Positions 1-12,499 of a DNA stretch of 64,000 bases are shown here, piece by piece; position 1 is the stretch's first letter, and every line of letters begins with the position of its first letter. The notes under the pieces were generated by a model that was not told the DNA's origin, made no database searches, and worked only from the letters and a program-made list of their open reading frames with translations. Origin of the DNA: Catellatospora sp. TT07R-123 (GTDB lineage Bacteria; Actinomycetota; Actinomycetes; Mycobacteriales; Micromonosporaceae). The stretch is taken from assembly GCF_018327705.1 (NCBI RefSeq), contig NZ_BNEM01000001.1, positions 4,030,001 through 4,094,000 of the forward strand, read 5' to 3'. The position numbers and the translations under genes were made by a program.

Positions 1-2524
<2,524 letters not shown>

Positions 2525-2619
2525 GTTGTAAGTCCCTCTTTGCTCGTGTCTTCGTCAGGATCAGTTGATGGGGAAAGCGATCCCCGGGGCGGTCTTGCCA
2601 GCCCCGGGGATCGCCTTCA

Positions 2620-6054
<3,435 letters not shown>

Positions 6055-6177
6055 GATACGTCCTTCCGAGGACCGGTGGTGCAACGGCCGTTACGCGAAC
6101 ATCCCGACGACCCCTGACCAGCATCCGACATCGGACATTCTGGGCACGGGAAAAGTCGAAGGGCAGCGCAAACTAGC

Positions 6178-6206
6178 AGTGTAGCCGAAGCAGCGACCGC
6201 TGTCGA
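6178..6206 (-). promoter_or_regulatory. Probable rpoB promoter
   Basis: Read on the minus strand, TCGACA is followed by a 17-nt spacer and TACACT, close to the sigma-70/HrdB consensus. Transcription would start near 6171, giving a leader of about 115 nt before the rpoB TTG. This suggests that rpoBC has its own promoter in addition to any read-through from rplJL. Prediction from consensus only. Confidence 0.6.
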
Positions 6207-6417
6207 GTCTCCACGGCAGGCTTCCGCAGAACGTGGTCCAGCCCACCTTCAGATCGGTGTCGCCACGCTCCGCACTCCTGCCGCTACTAACTCGGAAGGT
6301 CGTACTGAAGAAAGACTGCCTGGCGTCGCGGTCCCAGTCAAGACCCGACGACTGTTCCAGTGTCACGTACGGCGTCAACTATGCAACGGAGCGCCCGTAT
6401 CCGCAGCCAGAAGCGCA

Positions 6418-6449
6418 AGAGGCGGGCACCCTGTCGGGTGCCCGCCTCT
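6418..6449 (-). terminator. Hairpin terminator in the rplL-rpoB spacer
   Basis: A perfect 14-bp GC-rich stem with a TGTC loop lies 56 nt after the rplL stop, with no U-run behind it. A second, imperfect hairpin (6473-6499, 7 bp, a mismatch, then 4 bp, with a CTG loop) lies just after the stop. Together they should end or attenuate rplJL transcription, as in many bacteria. The rest of the 450-nt spacer (6055-6505) holds the rpoB promoter and leader; no further gene is seen. Confidence 0.7.
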
Positions 6450-6505
6450 CGACTAGCGCATCTGCGCGGTAGGCCGCGTCCCGTCTGACGGAACGCGGCG
6501 CCGGA

Positions 6506-6886
6506 TCACTTGAGGGTGATCTTGGCGCCCTCGGCCTCGAGCTTCGCCTTGGCCTTCTCGGCGGTCTCCTTGTTGACCTTCTCGAGGATCGCCTTGGGGG
6601 CGGCCTCGACGACGTCCTTGGCCTCCTTCAGGCCCAGGCCGGTCAGCTCGCGCACGACCTTGATGACCTGGATCTTCTTGCCACCGTCGCTGTCGAGGAC
6701 GACGTCGAACTCGTCCTTCTCCTCCGGCGCCTCGGCGACGACGGCCGGGCCGACCGGGCCGGCCATGACCGGGGCGGCGGCCTTGACGTCGAAGGTGTCC
6801 TCGAACTGCTTCACGAACTCGGAGAGCTCGATCAGGGTCATCTCCTTGAACGCGGCAAGGAGGTCGTCGGTGCTCAGCTTCGCCAT
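6506..6886 (-). CDS. rplL: 50S ribosomal protein L7/L12
   Basis: Stalk protein of the large ribosomal subunit, 126 residues, full length. The N-terminal dimerisation helix region ([16 protein letters not shown]), an Ala/Pro-rich hinge around residues 35-55 and the globular C-terminal domain with the [10 protein letters not shown] segment that contacts translation factors are all present. AGGA lies about 9 nt before the ATG. It follows rplJ by 78 nt and is expected to be co-transcribed with it under L10 leader control. Confidence 0.98.
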   Translation of the reverse strand: MAKLSTDDLLAAFKEMTLIELSEFVKQFEDTFDVKAAAPVMAGPVGPAVVAEAPEEKDEFDVVLDSDGGKKIQVIKVVRELTGLGLKEAKDVVEAAPKAILEKVNKETAEKAKAKLEAEGAKITLK

Positions 6887-6964
6887 GTCAGGCGTCCTTT
6901 CGTACGTGGTTCATCAGCTGCGGCAGGACGCCGCGAGCAAAGTTGGGACAGAAGGCGGCGACGC

Positions 6965-7501
6965 TCACGCGTCGGCGCCCTCCTTCTCGAGCTTGTCCTG
7001 CAGAGCGGCGGCCGTACGGACGGCCTTCACCAGCGGCGCCTGGAACAGGGCAGCGGCGTTGCTCATGCTTGCCTTCATCGCGCCGGCCAGCTTGGCCAGC
7101 AGCACCTCGCGGGACTCCAGGTCGGCGAGCTTGCCGACCTCGGCGGCCGAGATGGCCTTGCCCTCGAAGACGCCGCCCTTGATGACGAGCAGCGGGTTGG
7201 CCTTGGCGAAGTCGCGCAGGCCCTTGGCCGCGTCGACGACGTCGCCGGAGACGAAGGCGAGCGCGGTAGGACCGGTGAACAGAGCGTCGAGACCGGTCAG
7301 ACCGGCGTTGGTCGCGGCGATCTTCGCGAGCGTGTTCTTGGCGACGGTGTACTCGGCACCGCCCATGGAACGACGCAGATCGGTCAGCTGCTTCACGGTC
7401 AGGCCGCGGTACTCGGTGAGCACCGTGGCGTTGGACTCCTGGAAGCGCTTGGTGAGCTCCGCAACGCTGCCGGCCTTGTCGGCACGGATCTTGTCCGCCA
7501 T
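6965..7501 (-). CDS. rplJ: 50S ribosomal protein L10
   Basis: Ribosomal stalk base protein, 178 residues. The N-terminal domain has the typical rRNA-binding pattern ([19 protein letters not shown]) and the C-terminal helix that carries L7/L12 dimers is present. The ATG at 7501 has a strong GAGGAGG ribosome site. It is preceded by a structured leader of about 240 nt with an intrinsic terminator, consistent with feedback control by the L10-L12 complex. Confidence 0.98.
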   Translation of the reverse strand: MADKIRADKAGSVAELTKRFQESNATVLTEYRGLTVKQLTDLRRSMGGAEYTVAKNTLAKIAATNAGLTGLDALFTGPTALAFVSGDVVDAAKGLRDFAKANPLLVIKGGVFEGKAISAAEVGKLADLESREVLLAKLAGAMKASMSNAAALFQAPLVKAVRTAAALQDKLEKEGADA

Positions 7502-7743
7502 GTCCCCTCCTCTCTCGTACTCCAGGCTGGTTTCGCGGGGACCCTGGTCCCGGCAGCGAATGGGAGAACGAAAAACGCCCCGGCGCAGGGCGCACGGGGC
7601 TTCACGCGGCGCTGGGCGCCGCAGGCGAGGCTACCGTCCTTCCCTGCGCGGGCCGCCCGTTCTCCCGCTCGTTGCCGAGCGGCGGGTCCTTCGATCGCCC
7701 GGTTGCCCGGACGATGACCAGCGGTCTTTGGGTGGAACTGTTA
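7502..7743 (-). ncRNA. L10 leader (autoregulatory 5' UTR of rplJL)
   Basis: Leader of about 240 nt between the predicted promoter and the rplJ ATG. On the minus strand it begins with the ACCAAAGACCGCTGGT-like hairpin element (7717-7732) expected of L10 leaders, continues with GC-rich stems around 7620-7710, and contains a terminator-like hairpin at 7571-7600. In known L10 leaders the L10-L12 complex binds the first part and promotes termination or blocks translation. The assignment rests on position, that conserved element and the attenuator. Confidence 0.75.
7571..7600 (-). terminator. Intrinsic attenuator in the L10 leader
   Basis: On the minus strand a stem of 6 bp (GCCCCG/CGGGGC), a bulged base and 4 more bp with a 3-nt loop is followed directly by five U residues. 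This is one of the few hairpins in the window with a classical U-run. Its position inside the rplJL leader indicates regulated termination rather than the end of rplA. Confidence 0.7.
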
Positions 7744-7748
7744 CGGCG

Positions 7749-7778
7749 ACTCTACGTGACCGGGTATCGGGCCACCAA
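7749..7778 (-). promoter_or_regulatory. Probable rplJL promoter
   Basis: TTGGTG, an 18-nt spacer and TAGAGT on the minus strand, placed just upstream of the conserved L10 leader element, which fits a start near 7742. Together with the rplA terminator at 7813-7841 it makes rplJL an independently started unit. Confidence 0.55.
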
Positions 7779-7812
7779 ATCGGGGTGCTGTGACGTACCC
7801 CGGCAAAGCAGC

Positions 7813-7841
7813 GGCGCCGCCCGCGGTGTGCGGACGGCGCC
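7813..7841 (-). terminator. Terminator after rplA
   Basis: A 7-bp GC stem, a C-A mismatch and 4 more bp with a 5-nt loop, 18 nt after the rplA stop codon. On the minus strand it is followed by GCTGCTTTG, a weak U-tract. It separates rplKA from the rplJL unit. Confidence 0.65.
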
Positions 7842-7859
7842 GTGACGGAGCGGGGCGGA

Positions 7860-8570
7860 TCAGGCCTCGGTCTCCAGGAAGTTGCGCGTCACGTTCGGGT
7901 CGACCGGGATGCCCGGGCCCATCGTGGTGGTGACGAACACCTTCTTGAGGTACTTGCCCTTGGCCGCGGACGGCTTGCAGCGCAGGACCTCGTCGAGCAC
8001 CGCGGCGTAGTTCTCGACCAGCTGCTCGGGCGAGAACGAGGCCTTACCGATGATCAGGTGCAGGTTCGAGTGCTTGTCCACCCGGAAGGTGATCTTGCCA
8101 CCCTTGATGTCGGCCACCGCCTTGGCGATGTCCATGGTCACGGTGCCGGTCTTCGGGTTCGGCATGAGACCGCGCGGGCCCAGGATCCGCGCGATACGGC
8201 CGATCTTGGCCATCTGGTCCGGCGTCGCGATCGCGGCGTCGAAGTCCAGCCAGCCCTCCTGAATCCGGGCCACCAGCTCGTCGGTGCCCACCGCGTCGGC
8301 GCCGGCGGCGGTCGCCTCGGCGGCCTTCTCGCCGGAGGCGAAGACGATGACGCGGGCGGTCTTGCCCGTGCCGTGGGGCAGGTTCACCACGCCGCGGACC
8401 ATCTGGTCCGCCTTGCGGGGGTCGACACCGAGGCGCATCGCGACCTCGACCGTGGCGTCGAACTTCACCTTGGTGGTGTCCTTGGCGAGCTTGATCGCCT
8501 CGAGCGGGCCGTACAGCTTGGTACGGTCCACCTGCTCGAAGGACGTGTTGTAAGACTTGCCGTGCTTCAT
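7860..8570 (-). CDS. rplA: 50S ribosomal protein L1
   Basis: L1 of the ribosomal L1 stalk, 236 residues, full length. Typical segments are visible: the N-terminal [20 protein letters not shown], the domain II motif [11 protein letters not shown] and the C-terminal [12 protein letters not shown]. It lies 87 nt downstream of rplK on the same strand, the usual rplK-rplA pair. GAGAA precedes the ATG; no good alternative start is seen. Confidence 0.98.
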   Translation of the reverse strand: MKHGKSYNTSFEQVDRTKLYGPLEAIKLAKDTTKVKFDATVEVAMRLGVDPRKADQMVRGVVNLPHGTGKTARVIVFASGEKAAEATAAGADAVGTDELVARIQEGWLDFDAAIATPDQMAKIGRIARILGPRGLMPNPKTGTVTMDIAKAVADIKGGKITFRVDKHSNLHLIIGKASFSPEQLVENYAAVLDEVLRCKPSAAKGKYLKKVFVTTTMGPGIPVDPNVTRNFLETEA

Positions 8571-8657
8571 TTCTCAGTTCTCCTGTGGTTGTGTCGAGCC
8601 CCTGCGGGCCCTCCCACGAAATGGGTCACCGTCGGCGCGCAGCGCCGTACGACGGCG

Positions 8658-9089
8658 TCAGTCCTTGACGGTGATGCCCATCGACCGAGCGGTGCCGGCG
8701 ATGATGCGCTCGGCCATCTCGATGTCGTTGGCGTTCAGGTCGGACATCTTCTTCTCGGCGATCTCCCGGAGCTGGGCGCGGGTCACCGAACCGACCTTGG
8801 TGGTGTGCGGCACGCCGGAGCCCTTGGGCACGCCGGCGGCCTTGATCAGGAGCCGGGCGGCGGGCGGCGTCTTCAGGATGAACGTGAACGTACGGTCCTC
8901 GTACACACTGATCTGCGCCGGGACGATGTCACCGCGCTGCGACTCGGTCTGGGCGTTGTACGCCTTGCAGAACTCCATGATGTTCACGCCGTGCTGACCC
9001 AGCGCCGGACCCACCGGCGGAGCCGGGGTGGCCTGGCCGGCCTTCAGCTGCAGCGTGAACGTCTTGACGAGTTTCTTCTTCGGAGGCAT
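8658..9089 (-). CDS. rplK: 50S ribosomal protein L11
   Basis: L11, 143 residues, full length. The N-terminal domain has the proline-rich [20 protein letters not shown] segment near the thiostrepton-binding site and the C-terminal rRNA-binding domain ends in [10 protein letters not shown]. It heads the rplK-rplA pair after the strong nusG terminator, so a promoter is expected in the 240-nt gap upstream, though none there is clear-cut. Confidence 0.98.
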   Translation of the reverse strand: MPPKKKLVKTFTLQLKAGQATPAPPVGPALGQHGVNIMEFCKAYNAQTESQRGDIVPAQISVYEDRTFTFILKTPPAARLLIKAAGVPKGSGVPHTTKVGSVTRAQLREIAEKKMSDLNANDIEMAERIIAGTARSMGITVKD

Positions 9090-9286
9090 GTCTACTTCCT
9101 GGGACTTGTCGACCCGGCATCGAACGCCGGATCAGGGTGGTTTACACCGGACCGGCCGGTGCGATGCGCGCACGGTCAGCGCGCGGCACAGGCCGGACGT
9201 TCAAGGCTACCGCATACTGGTCCGCGCCTATTCGCCGAGGTCGGTGTGACCGCGGACGCGGCGCGGCGGCGCGCGCCCGCAACGCC

Positions 9287-9320
9287 GACGCGGCGGGGGC
9301 CAGAGGCCACCCGCCGCGTC
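9287..9320 (-). terminator. Strong terminator after nusG
   Basis: Eleven perfect base pairs, a bulged A, then four more pairs closed by an AGA loop, 12 nt after the nusG stop codon. There is no U-run, as is common for actinobacterial terminators. It separates secE-nusG from rplK-rplA. Confidence 0.8.
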
Positions 9321-9332
9321 CGGAGAGCTTCG

Positions 9333-10037
9333 TCAGATCTTGGTGACCTGGTTGAAGTTGAGCTCGACCGGGGTCTCCCGGCCGAAGATCGAGACGAGCA
9401 CCTTGAGCTTCTGCTGGTCGGCGTTGATCTCGCTGATCGTCGCCGGCAGCGAGGCGAAGGCGCCGTCGGTGACGGTCACCGAGTCGCCCACCTCGAAGTC
9501 GAGCACCCTGATCTCGGCCTTGGCCTTCTTCTGCGCACCGGGCGCCTCGACCGACGGCAGCAGCCACTTGAGCACCTCGTCGAGGCTCAGCGGCGCGGGC
9601 CGGTCCGCGCGGTCGGTGGCACCCACGAACCCGGTCACCCCGGGCGTGTTGCGCACACACGAGTACGACTCGGGGGTCAGGTCCATCCGGACCAGCAGGT
9701 AGCCGGGGAAGACCTTGCTCTGCACCTGGGTGCGCTTGCCGTTCTTGACCTCGACCTCTTCGCGGGTCGGCACCTCGACCTGGAAGATGTACTCCTCCAT
9801 GTCGAGGCTGGTGATGCGGGTCTCGAGGTTGGTCTTGACCTTGTTCTCGTAACCGGCGTACGAGTGCACGACATACCAGTCGCCCGGGGCGAACCGCAGC
9901 TTCTGCCGCAGCTCGGCAGCCGGGTCGAACTCGTCTTCAGCGTGCTCCGCCGCCCCGTGCGCCGGCTCGTCGGACACCGCGACCGCGGAGGTCACCTCGA
10001 TGTCGTCGGACTGGGCCGTCTCGTCGTACTCAGGCAC
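9333..10037 (-). CDS. nusG: Transcription termination/antitermination factor NusG
   Basis: Elongation factor, 234 residues. After an acidic N-terminal extension of about 45 residues, typical of actinobacteria, comes the NGN domain ([31 protein letters not shown]) and a C-terminal KOW domain ([21 protein letters not shown]). It lies 24 nt after secE on the same strand and ends at a strong hairpin. Assignment is secure. Confidence 0.97.
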   Translation of the reverse strand: MPEYDETAQSDDIEVTSAVAVSDEPAHGAAEHAEDEFDPAAELRQKLRFAPGDWYVVHSYAGYENKVKTNLETRITSLDMEEYIFQVEVPTREEVEVKNGKRTQVQSKVFPGYLLVRMDLTPESYSCVRNTPGVTGFVGATDRADRPAPLSLDEVLKWLLPSVEAPGAQKKAKAEIRVLDFEVGDSVTVTDGAFASLPATISEINADQQKLKVLVSIFGRETPVELNFNQVTKI

Positions 10038-10061
10038 GTAGCTCGCTCACTTCCGTATTCG

Positions 10062-10463
10062 TTACTTGGCGTTGTGGTCGCCGAAGACGAACAGCACACC
10101 CTTGGCGTACAGGTAGTCGAGGCCGGTCACGATCGCCATGATGGCGGTCACGAACACGAGCACGACCGCGGTGTAGGTGAGCAGTTCGTTACGAGTCGGC
10201 CAGATGACCTTACGCAGCTCGGCGACGACTTCACGGACAAAACGTCCGATTCGACCGAAGAAACCGACCTTCTCGGTCGCGTCCGCCTTCTTGACCGCGC
10301 GAGCGCCCTTGCCGTCCACCGGCCGGGCCTTGGTCGCCGTGCCGCGTCCGCCGCCGACGGCAGCGTCCTCGTCGGTCAGGGCGTCATCGTCGACAGCGTC
10401 GTCGAACACGTCGTCGACGTGCTCGGCCGCGGCGTCCTCGCCACGTCGGTTGCTCTCGGCCAC
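10062..10463 (-). CDS. secE: Preprotein translocase subunit SecE
   Basis: Small membrane subunit of the SecYEG channel, 133 residues from a GTG start. A long acidic, disordered N-terminal extension of about 65 residues precedes the conserved amphipathic segment (FVREVVAELRKVIWPTRNELL) and a single membrane helix (YTAVVLVFVTAIMAIVTGLDYLY). The secE-nusG-rplK order is the normal one and tRNA-Trp lies just upstream. Confidence 0.96.
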   Translation of the reverse strand: MAESNRRGEDAAAEHVDDVFDDAVDDDALTDEDAAVGGGRGTATKARPVDGKGARAVKKADATEKVGFFGRIGRFVREVVAELRKVIWPTRNELLTYTAVVLVFVTAIMAIVTGLDYLYAKGVLFVFGDHNAK

Positions 10464-10666
10464 TGCGCCCTACTTCCATCTCGCGGGGTGGTGTCGGGTC
10501 CGTGCAGGGACACGGGCCCGTGTGCCCTCGCTGTCGAGGGGCACCTGTCACGCTGGCCCCTGCCCCAGGTGGGGCCGAGAGGGCCATACGACCCATGGTG
10601 CGCCGTCGGCCATGCCGACGGCCAGTTTCCACGGATCGCCCACCGAGGGCCGGTAGGCCGAAGCCG

Positions 10667-10739
10667 CAGGGGCGACAGGACTCGAACCTGCAACCTGCGG
10701 TTTTGGAGACCGCTGCGCTGCCAATTGCGCCACACCCCT
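10667..10739 (-). tRNA. tRNA-Trp (CCA)
   Basis: A full cloverleaf of 73 nt: the acceptor arm AGGGGTG pairs with CGCCCCT, followed by discriminator G; the anticodon loop reads CTCCAAA with anticodon CCA. CCA is not encoded at the 3' end. Its place just upstream of secE is the same as in mycobacteria. Confidence 0.97.
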
Positions 10740-10889
10740 GTGCGGGAAAGTCACCTGAACGGCCGCCTAAGCTAACCGTCAGAGGTCACTAACCCCACGG
10801 CGGACCAGTGTACGGGTATCCGGGCGAGTGAGCCAACTGGGCTCGGCCCTTTTTTGTCCGGCCTGTTTCGCCGACCCCCCACCGGCCCG

Positions 10890-11306
10890 TCAGTCCTGCC
10901 GGATCACGACCCTGGCCTGCGCCAACACCTTCTCGCCACCGCACGTGGCGGTCAGGTCGAACGTGACCAGACCCTCCGCGGTGACCGACTTGATCACCGC
11001 GGTGAAGTCCACCGCGGTTCCCTCGTCCGTGTCCGGCACCGGCACCGGGCGGGTGAACCGCACCCCGATGTCGAGCACCGCGTCCGCCCGGCCGACCCAG
11101 TTGGTGACCGCCCGGCCCGCCAGCGCCATCGTGTACATGCCGTGCGCGATCACCCCCGGCAGGCCCACCCCGACCGCGGTACGCTCGCTCCAGTGGATCG
11201 GGTTGAGGTCCCCGGAGGCCCCCGCGTAGCGGACCAGGTCCGCGCGGGTCACCCGGAAGGTCTGCGAGGGCAGCTGCTGCCCCGTCTCGTACGCCATCTC
11301 ACTCAC
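10890..11306 (-). CDS. hadB: MaoC-like (3R)-hydroxyacyl-ACP dehydratase subunit, HadB-like
   Basis: Hot-dog fold dehydratase subunit of 138 residues. The hydratase-2 motif is intact (YAGASGDLNPIHW, then GLPGVIAHGMYTM), giving the catalytic Asp and His. It overlaps the upstream HadA-like gene by 8 nt, which implies translational coupling and a heterodimer. In mycobacteria the homologous pair sits between rpmG2 and tRNA-Trp, as here, and acts in fatty acid chain elongation; in an organism without mycolic acids its substrate is not obvious. The subunit assignment is by order and motif. Confidence 0.85.
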   Translation of the reverse strand: MSEMAYETGQQLPSQTFRVTRADLVRYAGASGDLNPIHWSERTAVGVGLPGVIAHGMYTMALAGRAVTNWVGRADAVLDIGVRFTRPVPVPDTDEGTAVDFTAVIKSVTAEGLVTFDLTATCGGEKVLAQARVVIRQD

Positions 11307-11748
11307 CGTGCCCTCGGACGACCAGCTTGCACACGACCGTGACGACCGGCTCCCCGGCCGGCGTGGACAGCTCCGCGCGGGTGGTGAGGAAGTCGTGCCC
11401 GCCCCGGTGGGTGATGTCGTCGATGCTGCTCACCACCACGAGCTCGTCGCCGGCCACGATCGGGCGGCGGTAGCTGAAGCGCTGATCGCCGTGGACCACA
11501 CGGGTGTAGTCCATGCCCAGCTCGGGGTCGGTGACGATCTGCTCCATCGCGGCGAAGCTCAGGATGATCGGGAAGGTGGGCGGCGCCACCACGTCGCGGT
11601 AGCCGGCCGCGTGCGCGGCCGCCACGTCGTGGTACAGGGCGTCCGGGGCGCCGATCGCGTCGGCGAACTCCCGGATCTTCTCGCGCCCCACCTGATAGGG
11701 CTCGGTCGGCGGGTATGTCCGACCGATGAACGACTGATCCATCGGCAT
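11299..11748 (-). CDS. hadA: MaoC-like dehydratase subunit without catalytic motif, HadA-like
   Basis: Hot-dog protein of 149 residues starting MPMDQSFIGRTYPPTEPYQVGREKI. It resembles the N-terminal MaoC-type domain and lacks the GDxNPIH motif, so it probably stabilises the active partner encoded immediately downstream (8-nt overlap). A second ATG at 11742 is an equally plausible start; neither has a strong ribosome site. It follows the rpmG terminator by 18 nt, so expression requires read-through or a local promoter. Confidence 0.82.
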   Translation of the reverse strand: MPMDQSFIGRTYPPTEPYQVGREKIREFADAIGAPDALYHDVAAAHAAGYRDVVAPPTFPIILSFAAMEQIVTDPELGMDYTRVVHGDQRFSYRRPIVAGDELVVVSSIDDITHRGGHDFLTTRAELSTPAGEPVVTVVCKLVVRGHGE

Positions 11749-11765
11749 GCCAGTGAACCTATGCC

Positions 11766-11799
11766 AGCAGGGGGTGGCCCTGGTGGGCCACCCCCTGCT
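11766..11799 (-). terminator. Terminator after rpmG
   Basis: A perfect 15-bp stem (AGCAGGGGGTGGCCC and its complement) with a TGGT loop, 47 nt after the rpmG stop and just before hadA. No U-run follows. It is one of the strongest hairpins in this operon region. Confidence 0.75.
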
Positions 11800-11845
11800 C
11801 GAAGATCTGGTGAGACCGCCGTCATCGGGTCTCGCGCTGAGTCGC

Positions 11846-12013
11846 TCAGCGGGTTTCGCGGTGCGCGGTGTGCTTGCCGCAGCGCGGGCAGAACTTCTTC
11901 AGCTCAATCCGATCCGGGTCGTTACGCCGGTTCTTCTTGGTGATGTAGTTCCGCTCCTTGCAGTCCACGCACGCCATGGTGATCTTTGGACGTACGTCAG
12001 TCGCCTTGGCCAC
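11846..12013 (-). CDS. rpmG: 50S ribosomal protein L33
   Basis: Small ribosomal protein of 55 residues from a GTG start ([18 protein letters not shown]), with AAAGG upstream. Two CxxC pairs, CVDC and CPRC, make this the zinc-binding (C+) form rather than the zinc-free form. The order rpmG-hadA-hadB-tRNA-Trp-secE matches the mycobacterial rpmG2 locus. Promoter at 12058-12087, terminator at 11766-11799. Confidence 0.96.
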   Translation of the reverse strand: MAKATDVRPKITMACVDCKERNYITKKNRRNDPDRIELKKFCPRCGKHTAHRETR

Positions 12014-12057
12014 GGGAGTGCCTTTCTGAAACAGCTGCTTTGAATTACCGGCATTTC

Positions 12058-12087
12058 AGGATAGACAGAGTCCGTCCCGATCTGCAA
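12058..12087 (-). promoter_or_regulatory. Probable rpmG promoter
   Basis: On the minus strand TTGCAG, an 18-nt spacer and TATCCT, a good vegetative promoter match, with transcription expected to start about 40 nt before the rpmG GTG. Confidence 0.55.
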
Positions 12088-12187
12088 AAGGGTCACCAGT
12101 GGCGATCCTTACACCGCTCGACCATCGGAGCTGCTGCCCGACCTGGTCGCGCACCCTCCGGCGGCTGACGCCCGGGTGTCTAATGCG

Positions 12188-12260
12188 TAGCGATGGCCGG
12201 ACTTGAACCGGCGACACAGCGATTATGAGTCGCTTGCTCTGCCAACTGAGCTACACCGCC
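12188..12260 (-). tRNA. tRNA-Met (CAT), elongator type
   Basis: Cloverleaf of 73 nt with acceptor GGCGGTG/CATCGCT (two G-U pairs), discriminator A, and anticodon CAT in the loop CTCATAA. The first acceptor pair is G-U rather than the C-A mismatch of an initiator, so it reads as the elongator. It lies 39 nt from tRNA-Thr on the same strand, probably one transcript. Confidence 0.95.
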
Positions 12261-12299
12261 TGGCGAGCCCTGCCGGAAGAATATCCGGCAGTCCGGTCG

Positions 12300-12372
12300 A
12301 GCCCCCTTACGGAATCGAACCGTAGACCTTCTCCTTACCATGGAGACGCTCTGCCGACTGAGCTAAGGGGGC
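12300..12372 (-). tRNA. tRNA-Thr (GGT)
   Basis: Cloverleaf of 73 nt with a perfect acceptor stem GCCCCCT/AGGGGGC, anticodon stem TCTCC/GGAGA and anticodon GGT. The discriminator is U. First of the tRNA-Thr/tRNA-Met pair upstream of rpmG. The remainder of the 486-nt gap 12014-12499 holds the rpmG promoter and otherwise nothing recognisable. Confidence 0.95.
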
Positions 12373-12499
12373 GTGCTCGCTGCCTGGTGGTTTCCCACCT
12401 CGCCGCGCGCCTTGGTAAGAGTACACAACATCGGGCCCTGGCGGAAATCGGGTTCGGTGTGGCGCGCCACAACCTTGCCGCGGCATCCGGCGGACGGCC

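Noticed and set aside
10824-10857. Plus-strand terminator with a T-run (GAGCC/GGCTC then GGCCCTTTTTT)
   Set aside because: No plus-strand gene lies upstream; the minus-strand genes see an A-run, so it has no evident use.
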